Source of the DNA: Candidatus Kaiserbacteria bacterium
Lineage (GTDB): Bacteria > Patescibacteriota > Minisyncoccia > Phycocordibacterales > UBA918
Assembly: GCA_003245875.1 (NCBI GenBank)
Contig: QKBW01000014.1
Location: 1 to 15,263 of the forward strand
Direction of reading: 5' to 3'
Length of the DNA: 15,263 bases
This document shows, piece after piece, positions 7,429 to 14,037 of this stretch; position 1 is the first letter of the stretch, and every line of letters starts with the position of its first letter. Below the pieces are notes generated by a model. It was given only the letters and a program-made list of their open reading frames with translations, made no database searches and was not told the DNA's origin. The translations under genes were made by a program, and so were the position numbers.

Positions 7429-8331
7429 CTACTTCATCGCCTCGACACCAGCAGTAATTTCCGACACTTCAGCCGTGATTGTCGCCTGACGTTCTTTGTT
7501 GTACTTAATAGTGAGCGCTTTGATCACCTCTTTACTCTTATCGGTAGCATTCTTCATAGCTACCATTCGTGCACTATGCTCGCTAGCTTTACTTTCCAAC
7601 AGTGCGTGGTAGACCATGACCTGTACCAACTGTGGAATCAACGCATCAAGTACAGCACCGGCACTTGGCTCAACTGTGTAGCTAATATTTTGCTCCGGAG
7701 GAAGCACGTCATGGCTCCACTTACCTGCCCTTGGGCGAATGCCACGAAGGATGTAGTGGATCTCGGTTGGATCAAGCGGCAAAATGGCACGTAATGTTGC
7801 TTCCTGCTCGAACGTGGAAAGAAAGTTTTGATACGTGATTGCTACCTTGCCATACTGTGCCGCAGAAAAACTCTCCATTGCCAAACGAGTGATTTCGGTT
7901 ACGTCGGCAACCGAAATATCATCATGGACGTTGGTGTATTCATGCACGATCGACAGGCCGGTCCGACGAGCAAAGTCGGCAGCCTTTCGACCAATACAAA
8001 TGGTATCCACGTCCTTGTGCGTAGTCAAAAACTGCTCAGCTCGCTTTAAGACCGCACTGTTGACACTACCAGCCAAACCCTTATCGCTCGTAATAATTAT
8101 CAGCAGGGTTTTTGAAGACGTATTACCAAACGTCAACGGGTGACTCAGACCCTCTTGTGACGCAGCCAACTGCATTAGGATACGTAATGCCGTATGCACG
8201 TAGGGACGTGCAGCAAACGCACGCTCCTGACTCTTGCGCATCTTGACTGCCGACACACTTTCCATTGCCTTGGTCACTTGCCCGGTCTTTTTGGTTGAGA
8301 TTATTTTGTTTTTGACTTGCTTGAGTGCCAT
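7429..8331 (-). CDS. atpG: ATP synthase F1 subunit gamma
   Basis: This 300-aa protein is the rotating shaft that couples c-ring rotation to catalysis. The conserved N-terminal helix reads KNKIISTKKTGQVTKAMESVSAVKMRKSQ (residues 7-35 in outline). The C-terminal helix ends in the family signature NKERQATITAEVSEITAG. A Rossmann-like middle domain includes LIIITSDKGLAGSVNSAVLKR. Length is normal for the family. There is one cysteine (TICIGRK). It follows atpA after 33 nt with no Shine-Dalgarno sequence. Confidence 0.97.
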   Translation of the reverse strand: MALKQVKNKIISTKKTGQVTKAMESVSAVKMRKSQERAFAARPYVHTALRILMQLAASQEGLSHPLTFGNTSSKTLLIIITSDKGLAGSVNSAVLKRAEQFLTTHKDVDTICIGRKAADFARRTGLSIVHEYTNVHDDISVADVTEITRLAMESFSAAQYGKVAITYQNFLSTFEQEATLRAILPLDPTEIHYILRGIRPRAGKWSHDVLPPEQNISYTVEPSAGAVLDALIPQLVQVMVYHALLESKASEHSARMVAMKNATDKSKEVIKALTIKYNKERQATITAEVSEITAGVEAMK

Positions 8332-8364
8332 ATGATTGGTTTATTGACCGTGGTGACATTACAA

Positions 8365-9939
8365 TTACACAACGTCACTTACATAGAACTGTGCATGAGC
8401 TTCTTTAAACCCAACAATTGCCTTGTTTAGTTGCTCAACAATTTCGTCGGTTAACTCACGACCAGTCTCGATACCAGAGAGAACATTTGTATACTCACGT
8501 TCCATATACTCTAGGAAAGACAACTCGATCTTGTGAGTATTCGCAACCAAAGCATCATCAAATAAACCGTTGTTGGCGGCGTAAATAGCCACCACCTGCT
8601 TTTGGAATGGAATTGGATTGTTTTGTTCCTGCTTCAAAAGCTCAACGTACTTACGACCTGACTCAATGCGCTTCTTGGTGTCTTCATCGAGGTCACTGGC
8701 AAACTGCATGAAAGCCTCGAGCTCACGGAACTGCGCCAACTCCAAACGAATCTTGCCCGCCACTTTTTTCATCGCCTTAGTTTGTGCAGAAGACCCTACA
8801 CGTGACACTGAGATACCGACATCGAGTGCCGGGCGAATGCCTTTGTTGAAAAGGTCGGTATCAAGGAATATCTGACCATCGGTGATCGAGATCACGTTAG
8901 TCGGAATATATGCTGACACGTCACCCTCTTGAGTCTCAATAATTGGGAGCGCGGTAATAGAACCGCCACCGAGCTCTTTAGAAAGTTTGGCTGACCGCTC
9001 CAGCAGTCGTGAGTGGAGATAGAAAATGTCTCCAGGGTACGCCTCACGTCCCGGCGGACGTCGCAAAAGCAGGGACATTTGGCGGTAGGCATTGGCATGC
9101 TTGGAGAGGTCGTCAAATACCACTAGAACGTCCCTCCCTTGCTCCATAAAGTATTCACCAATAGCCGCACCAGAAAACGGCGCCAGGAAAAGTAGCGGTG
9201 AGGCTTCAGAGGCTGAAGTTGCCACAATGGTGGTGTACTCCATTGCGCCGGCAGCTTCAAGCTTGGCCATCAAGCTAGCCGTCTTGGAGCGCTTCTGACC
9301 AATAGCTACGTAGATACAAATTGGACGCTTTTCTTTTGGCTCGTACTTTTGGTTGATAATCGTATCGATGGCAATGGTTGTCTTGCCTGTTTGACGATCA
9401 CCAATAATGAGCTCACGCTGCCCGCGACCGATCGGAATCATAGAGTCGATCGCCTTGATACCGGTATGTACCGGCTCATTCACTCCTGAGCGTTCCATAA
9501 CGCCATAGGCGACACGTTCAATTGGCATATGCTTGTCCATAGCAATACCCCCCTTTCCATCTATCGGGGTGCCGAGCGGGTCAACAACACGCCCCACAAT
9601 TGCCTCACCAACCGGTATAGAAAGTAGGCGGTTGGTACGCATAACCCGTACCCCCTCTTTAACTCGTGTTGTTTCACCCAAGACAACCACCTTGACCACG
9701 TCCTCCTCCAGGTTCAACACCAGACCATACAGCGCATCGGTCTGCTCAAGTGTCTCCTGCAGAGATAGACCATCAGTGGTAGCAAATACCACCATTTCCA
9801 TCATCTGTGCCGATGAGAGACCGTCGATCTCGGCGATACCGTCACCAACACTACGTACAACACCCACTTCTTGTGGCGTAGTATCAACTTCGAGATCTTT
9901 GATCTGTTGCTTTATTTTTTCTATTAGTGCAGTACTCAT
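8365..9939 (-). CDS. atpA: ATP synthase F1 subunit alpha
   Basis: This 524-aa subunit alternates with beta in the F1 hexamer and supplies the arginine finger. The P-loop GDRQTGKT is at 180-187 and the finger Arg379 is in GISVSRVGSSAQ. The LRRPPGREAYPGDIFYLHSRLLERSAK signature region is intact at about 291-317. The N-terminal barrel has roughly 14 extra residues at about 52-69 (within FATTDGLSLQETLEQTDA) between EM and LYGLVLNLEED, compared with E. coli alpha. Spacing is tight: its ATG comes 3 nt after the atpH stop, and no Shine-Dalgarno sequence is seen. Confidence 0.98.
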   Translation of the reverse strand: MSTALIEKIKQQIKDLEVDTTPQEVGVVRSVGDGIAEIDGLSSAQMMEMVVFATTDGLSLQETLEQTDALYGLVLNLEEDVVKVVVLGETTRVKEGVRVMRTNRLLSIPVGEAIVGRVVDPLGTPIDGKGGIAMDKHMPIERVAYGVMERSGVNEPVHTGIKAIDSMIPIGRGQRELIIGDRQTGKTTIAIDTIINQKYEPKEKRPICIYVAIGQKRSKTASLMAKLEAAGAMEYTTIVATSASEASPLLFLAPFSGAAIGEYFMEQGRDVLVVFDDLSKHANAYRQMSLLLRRPPGREAYPGDIFYLHSRLLERSAKLSKELGGGSITALPIIETQEGDVSAYIPTNVISITDGQIFLDTDLFNKGIRPALDVGISVSRVGSSAQTKAMKKVAGKIRLELAQFRELEAFMQFASDLDEDTKKRIESGRKYVELLKQEQNNPIPFQKQVVAIYAANNGLFDDALVANTHKIELSFLEYMEREYTNVLSGIETGRELTDEIVEQLNKAIVGFKEAHAQFYVSDVV

Positions 9940-9942
9940 ATG

Positions 9943-10317
9943 TTATGTGGTAATTGTCTGATAAAGGGTGAGTAACGTCTGTTTGTAACTCGCATCAATA
10001 CGCACACCATTTGTTTCGGTCACAAAGCCACCAATGATGTTGGGGTCGACAATGGTCGGGAGTTTTTTTGTCACACCCTGCTTAGCCAAAGCAGCTATCG
10101 CCTGTTCAAGCGCAATCGCATCTTCAGATGAAGCGACGACAACACGATCGTTTGATTGATGTGTTTCTAATGTCCGCAAAACTATACGCAAAACGGATTG
10201 GAACAGCTTTTCATGTGACCGTGCAGTCAGAATAGTAGCAAGTCCACGTAAAACCTGATCAACATCTTGCCCATCTTTAATAAGCTGTATAACTGCTGCG
10301 GCGTATGCGTTTTGCAT
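9943..10317 (-). CDS. atpH: ATP synthase F1 subunit delta, short form
   Basis: Delta joins the peripheral stalk (b) to the top of F1. The 124-aa product is well below the usual 170-180 aa. The C-terminal part is recognisable by PTIVDPNIIGGFVTETNGVRIDASYKQTLLTLY, which matches the family's VDPSLIGG....G...DGS..... pattern. The N-terminal helical bundle, normally about 105 residues, seems cut to roughly 55-65 residues, though it still opens with the typical NAYAAAVIQLI. The assignment rests on the C-terminal motif and on gene order between atpF and atpA. The gap to atpF is 2 nt. No cysteine. Confidence 0.92.
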   Translation of the reverse strand: MQNAYAAAVIQLIKDGQDVDQVLRGLATILTARSHEKLFQSVLRIVLRTLETHQSNDRVVVASSEDAIALEQAIAALAKQGVTKKLPTIVDPNIIGGFVTETNGVRIDASYKQTLLTLYQTITT

Positions 10318-10319
10318 GA

Positions 10320-10763
10320 TTATGATTGTTTTAAGATCTTTTCTGCTGCCAAAACAGCAGCTTTAGCGATCTCTGACTCGCTGTCTTTTAGAGCCTGTGC
10401 TTTCATTTCTTTTGCACGTGCTTCGGCCTGCGCAAGTGTCTCAGCTGCCTTTTCTGAAGCTGCTGCCGCACTTGCCTTCTGTGCCTCATCGGCATGCACC
10501 TTAGCACGGGCAGTGATATGCTCCGCTTCGGTGTTAGCGGCAGTAATGATCTTTTGCTTCTCATCAGCCGCTTCAGCTTTGACAACAGCTGCCATTTCAG
10601 CATCTTGAATGCCCTTGGCAACTTTCTCCGCGCGATCTTTTAAAAGCTTCAGGATGGGCTTGTACAAAAAGTATGACAAAACCACCAACATCAGCACGAA
10701 GTTGAGAATCTGTACAACAATGAGCTTAAGGTCTATGCCGAAGGCGTTAATAAGTTGATCCAT
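10320..10763 (-). CDS. atpF: ATP synthase Fo subunit b (peripheral stalk)
   Basis: A 147-aa stator subunit. One N-terminal membrane helix (about residues 12-34, LKLIVVQILNFVLMLVVLSYFL) is followed by the family pattern YKPILKLLKDRAEKVAKGI. A long Ala/Glu/Lys-rich coiled coil then runs to the C-terminus and dimerises in known homologues. Length is slightly short of the usual 156-170 aa. It begins 146 nt after atpE, an unusually large gap for this operon, and its stop is 2 nt before atpH. No Shine-Dalgarno sequence is visible. Confidence 0.96.
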   Translation of the reverse strand: MDQLINAFGIDLKLIVVQILNFVLMLVVLSYFLYKPILKLLKDRAEKVAKGIQDAEMAAVVKAEAADEKQKIITAANTEAEHITARAKVHADEAQKASAAAASEKAAETLAQAEARAKEMKAQALKDSESEIAKAAVLAAEKILKQS

Positions 10764-10827
10764 GGTAAGTCTTAATTAGCTTACATAGGAAGTCGGTGGG
10801 ATGCTTCAGATACAAGACGTCGAAATA

Positions 10828-10867
10828 AAATATTGTGAATGCGGCTAGTACCGAATGAACAATATTT
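10828..10867. repeat. Imperfect hairpin in the atpE-atpF gap
   Basis: AAATATTGT (10828-10836) pairs perfectly with ACAATATTT (10859-10867), and inside it CGG (10842-10844) can pair with CCG (10851-10853) across symmetric internal loops. It occupies the 146-nt gap after the atpE stop (10910) and before atpF (10763). It is not followed by a T-run, so processing or mRNA stabilisation at the atpE 3' end is more likely than termination. Confidence 0.4.
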
Positions 10868-10909
10868 CATCGCACGACACACAGTAGATGGAGCATACCC
10901 ATCGGCTTA

Positions 10910-11173
10910 CTAAGCGAACTTGATGATGAATGCTACTACCAGCGCGAAGATAGCCAACGCTTCTACGAACACAATACCAAGAATCATGGTACTTTGAATC
11001 TTACCGGAGGCTTCTGGATTACGCCCAATGGCTTCCAGACCTCGAGCCACCAACAAGCTAATACCGAGACCGGGGCCAAAAACACCCACTGCTGCGGCTA
11101 ATGCCATAGCAACTGCTTTGATAGATTCAGCATTGATCTGTGCGATCTCCAAAGCTGTTTCGATTTCTGTCAT
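10910..11173 (-). CDS. atpE: ATP synthase Fo subunit c (rotor ring)
   Basis: An 87-aa two-helix proteolipid. Helix 1 spans about 20-45 with the glycine motif GVFGPGLGISL, the polar loop is RNPEA (51-55), and helix 2 carries the ion-binding Glu71 in IVFVEALAIF. The residues that coordinate Na+ in sodium-type rings (Gln in helix 1, Ser/Thr after the Glu) are absent, so proton coupling is inferred. It has a hydrophilic N-terminal extension of about 18 residues. It lies between atpB (70-nt gap) and atpF (146-nt gap), with hairpins in both gaps, which may help make more c than other subunits. Confidence 0.97.
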   Translation of the reverse strand: MTEIETALEIAQINAESIKAVAMALAAAVGVFGPGLGISLLVARGLEAIGRNPEASGKIQSTMILGIVFVEALAIFALVVAFIIKFA

Positions 11174-11204
11174 AAATAATGAAGTTTACTTTTAATGGAC
11201 AAAC

Positions 11205-11228
11205 ATGAGCCAACGCGAGCAGGCTCAT
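11205..11228. repeat. Hairpin in the atpB-atpE gap
   Basis: ATGAGCC (11205-11211) pairs with GGCTCAT (11222-11228) around a 10-nt loop. It begins 15 nt after the atpB stop and ends 31 nt before the atpE ATG in the minus direction. Together with the hairpin at 10828-10867 it brackets atpE, so it may mark a processing or stability boundary for a short atpE mRNA. Confidence 0.4.
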
Positions 11229-11243
11229 TCTCGGCCACTAAAC

Positions 11244-12023
11244 TCAATGTGGCGATGCCACAGCGAGCTTCAAAAAAGTTAAGGTTAAAAACGCAAATAC
11301 CGCCGCCTGTATAAAACCTACAAAGAGTTCGTACGCCATTAACGGTACCGGAAGTATCCACGGCACAAAGAAGATAGCGACAGTAAGCAATGTCTTACCG
11401 GCAAATATATTCCCAAATAAACGAAACGAAAACGAGATCGTACGTCCTATTTCAGAAATAAGCTCTATGATGCCAACCACAAAGTTAAGTGGCGATGAAA
11501 AATTGATAAATTTACTGCCATACTTGAAAAAACCAAGCGCTGTAATACCGGCCATCTCGATCACAAACATAGCTACGAAAGCAAACGCCAACGGGAGATT
11601 GAGGTCGGTAGCCGGCGGATAAAAAAGTGGCACGAGGTGCTGCGATTCACCATGTGATTGCCAAAAACCAATCGAAGCTACGCCAGGCAGCAGACCGGTC
11701 CAATTCATGGCCAAGAGAAAAAGAAAAATGGTAATAAGAATCGGGAAATACCTAGCGGCCAATTTTTTACTCTCGAGTGTCTCTTCAACGTATTGATACA
11801 AACCACCAACCAGAAGCTCAAAGATACTTTGTAGTTTACCAGGCACAACCGAGAGCCGACGTCGTACGACCACAGCCAGCGTAATGAGAATCAGCATGGA
11901 GAGCCAGGTGGCCATCATGGTTGAGGTGATCGGCAAGCCACCGACATATCCAAGTACAGAGGGAGCCAAGTGAACTGCTATTTCACCTTCCGAAGCATAG
12001 GCTGTCGCAACTCCAAACGTCAT
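11244..12023 (-). CDS. atpB: ATP synthase Fo subunit a
   Basis: Subunit a forms the proton half-channels beside the c-ring. The 259-aa product has five to six membrane helices. The essential arginine is Arg201 in FSFRLFGNIFAGKTLL, and the C-terminal helix retains Gln239 in GFIQAAVFAFLTLTFLKL. Motifs WTGLLPG (108-114) and NLPLAFAFVAMFVIE are typical. The start is uncertain. ATG 12023 is chosen because an extended -10 (TGCTACTAT) ends 11 nt upstream; ATG 12044 (266 aa) overlaps that box, and an in-frame TTG at 12110 lies in the divergent promoter region. It is the first gene of the operon, with no atpI before it. Its TGA stop is the only TGA stop in the window. Confidence 0.95.
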   Translation of the reverse strand: MTFGVATAYASEGEIAVHLAPSVLGYVGGLPITSTMMATWLSMLILITLAVVVRRRLSVVPGKLQSIFELLVGGLYQYVEETLESKKLAARYFPILITIFLFLLAMNWTGLLPGVASIGFWQSHGESQHLVPLFYPPATDLNLPLAFAFVAMFVIEMAGITALGFFKYGSKFINFSSPLNFVVGIIELISEIGRTISFSFRLFGNIFAGKTLLTVAIFFVPWILPVPLMAYELFVGFIQAAVFAFLTLTFLKLAVASPH

Positions 12024-12034
12024 ATTGCGCGGGT

Positions 12035-12043
12035 ATAGTAGCA
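12035..12043 (-). promoter_or_regulatory. Candidate extended -10 promoter of the atp operon
   Basis: On the minus strand TGCTACTAT: an extended -10 motif with hexamer TACTAT at 12035-12040, ending 11 nt before ATG 12023. The overlapping TATACC (12032-12037) is an alternative, 8 nt from the ATG. No good -35 is visible. The arrangement matches the other promoters in the window, where the -10 almost touches the start codon. Confidence 0.4.
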
Positions 12044-12083
12044 TAAAATACCCAAAAACAAAGTGGATAATGAGGCATTGTGT

Positions 12084-12110
12084 GTTATAGCGTTTGACTA
12101 TTGTTGGCAA
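12084..12110 (-). promoter_or_regulatory. Alternative upstream promoter for the atp operon
   Basis: On the minus strand TTGCCA (12105-12110), a 15-nt spacer and TATAAC (12084-12089). The hexamers are good but the spacer is short. It would give an mRNA leader of about 54 nt to ATG 12023 or 33 nt to ATG 12044. It overlaps the tRNA-Ala promoter on the opposite strand, so the two units could interfere with each other. Confidence 0.35.
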
Positions 12111-12121
12111 TATAGTACTAT
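12094..12121 (+). promoter_or_regulatory. Promoter of tRNA-Ala
   Basis: TTGACT (12094-12099), a 16-nt spacer and TACTAT (12116-12121). The expected transcription start near 12128 is about 9 nt before the mature 5' end of the tRNA. The -35 shares the TTGACT form of the efflux promoter at 406. Confidence 0.65.
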
Positions 12122-12136
12122 ATGGCGCACCTATAC

Positions 12137-12209
12137 GGGCCAGTAGCTCAATTGGTAGAGCGCCTCATTTGCACTGAGGAGGCAGCGGGTTCGAATCCTG
12201 TCTGGTCCA
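12137..12209 (+). tRNA. tRNA-Ala (anticodon UGC)
   Basis: A full cloverleaf can be folded: acceptor GGGCCAG with CTGGTCC, D-arm GCTC/GAGC, anticodon stem CCTCA/TGAGG with loop TTTGCAC (anticodon TGC at 12170-12172), and T-arm GCGGG/CCTGT with loop TTCGAAT. The third acceptor pair is G3-U70 (12139 with 12206), the classic identity mark for alanine. Discriminator is A12209. CCA is not encoded and must be added by tRNA nucleotidyltransferase. Confidence 0.97.
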
Positions 12210-12212
12210 CAA

Positions 12213-12259
12213 AAAAAAGAAATAGCACTGCATGTAAAATGCAGTGCTATTTCTTTTTT
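12213..12259. terminator. Bidirectional terminator between the two tRNA genes
   Basis: A perfect 21-bp inverted repeat (12213-12233 with 12239-12259) with a 5-nt loop GTAAA. Each arm starts with an A-run and ends with a T-run, so it acts as an intrinsic terminator on both strands. It sits 4 nt after tRNA-Ala and about 32 nt past the end of the convergent tRNA-Gly. Confidence 0.93.
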
Positions 12260-12291
12260 GCACGTAACACAAATTCTCTGTCACTCATATG

Positions 12292-12362
12292 TGCGAGATA
12301 GGAGAATCGAACTCCTGTCTCAACCTTGGGAAGGTCGCATCCTACCACTAAACGAATCTCGC
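12292..12362 (-). tRNA. tRNA-Gly (anticodon CCC)
   Basis: On the minus strand the acceptor GCGAGAT pairs with ATCTCGC, the D-arm starts GTTTAGTGGTA, the anticodon stem is CGACC/GGTTG with loop TTCCCAA (anticodon CCC), and the T-arm AGGAG/CTCCT has loop TTCGATT. Length 71 nt including discriminator A. CCA is not encoded. CCC reads the GGG glycine codon, so other glycine tRNAs should lie elsewhere in the genome. Confidence 0.95.
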
Positions 12363-12378
12363 AATTGCTTGCAAGTGT

Positions 12379-12407
12379 AGCATAAAAGCATTGAACTGAC
12401 CTGACTA
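12379..12407 (-). promoter_or_regulatory. Weak candidate promoter of tRNA-Gly
   Basis: On the minus strand TAGTCA (12402-12407), a 17-nt spacer and TATGCT (12379-12384), each matching the consensus at four of six bases. Transcription would start about 10 nt before the tRNA. An alternative -10, TACACT, is at 12374-12379. A 10-bp palindrome, CGTTATAACG (12409-12418), lies just upstream. Confidence 0.3.
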
Positions 12408-12451
12408 ACGTTATAACGCTGTCATAGAACTCTAGTCACCTGAAATATGTA

Positions 12452-12994
12452 TTAGAACTCCCAAGGAGCAGCTGCAGAAACACTCACTAAATCATTGAGA
12501 CGTAACGCGCCATTGGCAAGCCATTTAGCGGAAAGAGTAGACGAGCTAAAGGTCAGTGCTGCGCCGTCCTTGCCTACCGCATAGAGGCCATTTTTGTCCC
12601 AATCATACATATATGCAGTACAGGTATCCGGGGTACTGACCGTCGTTTTGCAAAAGAAAAGCTGCTTTGTTTTTTGATTGAGTGTTACTGCATAAAGCGC
12701 GAGGTGTGCCTCGTCACCAAGCTCTGGCACGGCAGCGTAGGCAGCGCTGATCAAACGGGTTTCGCTACCAACCGTCATAGTCAAGTCATCAGCACTGTCA
12801 GGAGTCGGTGTCGAGGCTGACAGATCGCTTGTTTCCGGTGTCAGCACTGACGAAACAGCCGCTAGATTGTTGCCTTCCTCCACCGCCACCAACGGTGCTA
12901 GGTAGGTTTTGGTCGAAAGACCATATCCAATAAAGGCGGTGGTGAAGCCTATAAAATAGGCCAATCCCATAATGATTGCACGTTCATTTTTCAT
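12452..12994 (-). CDS. Membrane-anchored extracytoplasmic protein of unknown function (180 aa)
   Basis: I do not recognise this protein. A single N-terminal hydrophobic helix (about residues 6-26, AIIMGLAYFIGFTTAFIGYGL) after a short charged start looks like a signal anchor. A Ser/Thr/Pro/Asp-rich linker (about 50-75) leads to a C-terminal domain with strand-like stretches, for example HLALYAVTLNQKTKQLFF and GLYAVGKDGAALTF, ending in AAPWEF. It holds the only two cysteines of a predicted exported protein here (FFCKTT and PDTCTAY, about 13 residues apart), which could form a disulfide. The ATG at 12994 is backed by an extended -10 box 10 nt upstream. It is downstream of ddl and may be a separate unit. 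Confidence 0.75.
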   Translation of the reverse strand: MKNERAIIMGLAYFIGFTTAFIGYGLSTKTYLAPLVAVEEGNNLAAVSSVLTPETSDLSASTPTPDSADDLTMTVGSETRLISAAYAAVPELGDEAHLALYAVTLNQKTKQLFFCKTTVSTPDTCTAYMYDWDKNGLYAVGKDGAALTFSSSTLSAKWLANGALRLNDLVSVSAAAPWEF

Positions 12995-13004
12995 AACTAT
13001 ACAC

Positions 13005-13013
13005 AGTATAGCA
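13005..13013 (-). promoter_or_regulatory. Extended -10 promoter of the 180-aa gene
   Basis: On the minus strand TGCTATACT: hexamer TATACT at 13005-13010 with an upstream TG. It ends 10 nt before ATG 12994, predicting a leader of only a few nucleotides. No convincing -35. Confidence 0.55.
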
Positions 13014-13051
13014 CCGCCTTGGAGAAAGCATCATGAAGTATTGTGTATGAA

Positions 13052-14014
13052 TTACCGCAATATACGTGTCTGCATATGGTGCCACAGTTCATCCATGCCA
13101 ACACCTAATGTCGAGAGGCCGGCACGCATTGGTGCGTCCGGTGCCAGACTAGGCACAGCATTTATTTCCAAAAAGACAACGGCGCCATCGTTGGTCACAA
13201 TAAAATCAGAGCGTGAGATGTCACGAAGACCTGCGGCCACATGAGCCGCTCTGGCCGCCTCAGCAACAGCCTCTTTTTCCTTGCTCGATAGACGGGCCGG
13301 GATGATCTTATCACCCATATGCGGATCATAGGACTCAGTTGGAATGAGCTCAATTGCCGGTGTGGTATATAGATCTTGACCACGTAAACCTGCAGTCACT
13401 CCTACAGTAATTACCTTACCCTCAACCAGTCGCTCCACTAAAACATCGTCGTGTCGAGTGAGAATTCCCCGTAATACATTGGCCAACTCAGCAACACCGT
13501 GCGCAACAAAAATATCCTGCCCGGAAGCACCGTGTGTTGGTTTAACAATGTACGGTGCCGGCATCAATTCGGTAATACTACTCACAACTCGTGGGAGATC
13601 TGGTAAGCTACTCTTCGATACACGCATGTGGCGAGCGATCACCAGTCCTGCTTTGTTGGCAGTGTCTTTACTCAAATGCTTATCAAACGCAATGCCAGTG
13701 GTATATGGATCAGAACCAAAATACGGGACAGCGTGTCGTTGTAATTCACGGTATAAGATACCATCCTCACCATATTGCCCACGCAAGGTAGAAACAGCTG
13801 CATCTGCCTGAGCCAGCACGATGGCTGGATCACGCACCACACCATGCAAAAGCCATTCACCACTCGGCGACACCTGAACATCAATCGGCTCAGCTCGGCC
13901 GTCAGCATGCAGTAAATCGATCAGTTCTTGCCCCGACTGCATTGAACGAGCGCGGTCTACACCGGTACCACCGCGCAAAATGACGACTCGTTGCTTATGC
14001 GTCACAAAAGACAT
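13052..14014 (-). CDS. ddl: D-alanine--D-alanine ligase-like ATP-grasp enzyme
   Basis: A 320-aa ATP-grasp protein laid out like Ddl, which joins two D-Ala for peptidoglycan precursors. In order: a Gly-rich N-terminal motif (ILRGGTGVDRARSMQSG, 12-28), TLRGQYGEDG (76-85), PYFGSDPYTTGIAFDK (97-112), the ATP-binding lysine in IVKPTHGASGQD (156-167), VERLVEGK (193-200), and the metal/ATP residues in SRSDFI (267-272) and FLEINAVPSL (281-290). Several substrate-site positions differ from E. coli DdlB: the Glu of SAEREVSL appears as Asp20, GSSVG is GASGQ, and EINTSPGMT is EINAVPSLA. A related dipeptide-ligase specificity is possible. The start at 14014 is supported by an extended -10 box 6 nt upstream. 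It follows uvrC by 23 nt. No cysteine. Confidence 0.85.
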   Translation of the reverse strand: MSFVTHKQRVVILRGGTGVDRARSMQSGQELIDLLHADGRAEPIDVQVSPSGEWLLHGVVRDPAIVLAQADAAVSTLRGQYGEDGILYRELQRHAVPYFGSDPYTTGIAFDKHLSKDTANKAGLVIARHMRVSKSSLPDLPRVVSSITELMPAPYIVKPTHGASGQDIFVAHGVAELANVLRGILTRHDDVLVERLVEGKVITVGVTAGLRGQDLYTTPAIELIPTESYDPHMGDKIIPARLSSKEKEAVAEAARAAHVAAGLRDISRSDFIVTNDGAVVFLEINAVPSLAPDAPMRAGLSTLGVGMDELWHHMQTRILR

Positions 14015-14020
14015 ACGCTC

Positions 14021-14029
14021 AGTATACCA
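14021..14029 (-). promoter_or_regulatory. Extended -10 promoter of ddl
   Basis: On the minus strand TGGTATACT: hexamer TATACT at 14021-14026, ending 6 nt before ATG 14014. The run TATACTGAGCGTATG closely matches TATACTGAACGCATG before the 169-aa membrane gene at 5669. Both predict a transcript beginning at the ATG itself. Confidence 0.65.
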
Positions 14030-14037
14030 TGCACGCT

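Noticed and set aside
9533..9961. A 142-codon open frame on the plus strand
   Set aside because: It is antisense to atpA and atpH and rich in Ser, Thr and Arg, as expected from a shadow frame.
11236..11246. Possible reassignment of TGA to glycine, as in some Patescibacteria
   Set aside because: TGA ends atpB, where subunit a is expected to end; reading through would add only two codons (Gly-Val) before TAG, and no in-frame TGA interrupts any gene.
12137..12362. tRNA genes as an attachment site for an integrated element
   Set aside because: No integrase, no direct repeat of a tRNA 3' end, and flanking genes are core functions.
12361..12374. Small palindromes GCAATTGC and CTTGCAAG next to tRNA-Gly
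   Set aside because: They are 8 bp long, expected by chance, and one overlaps the tRNA 5' end; no integration site or repeat partner is seen.
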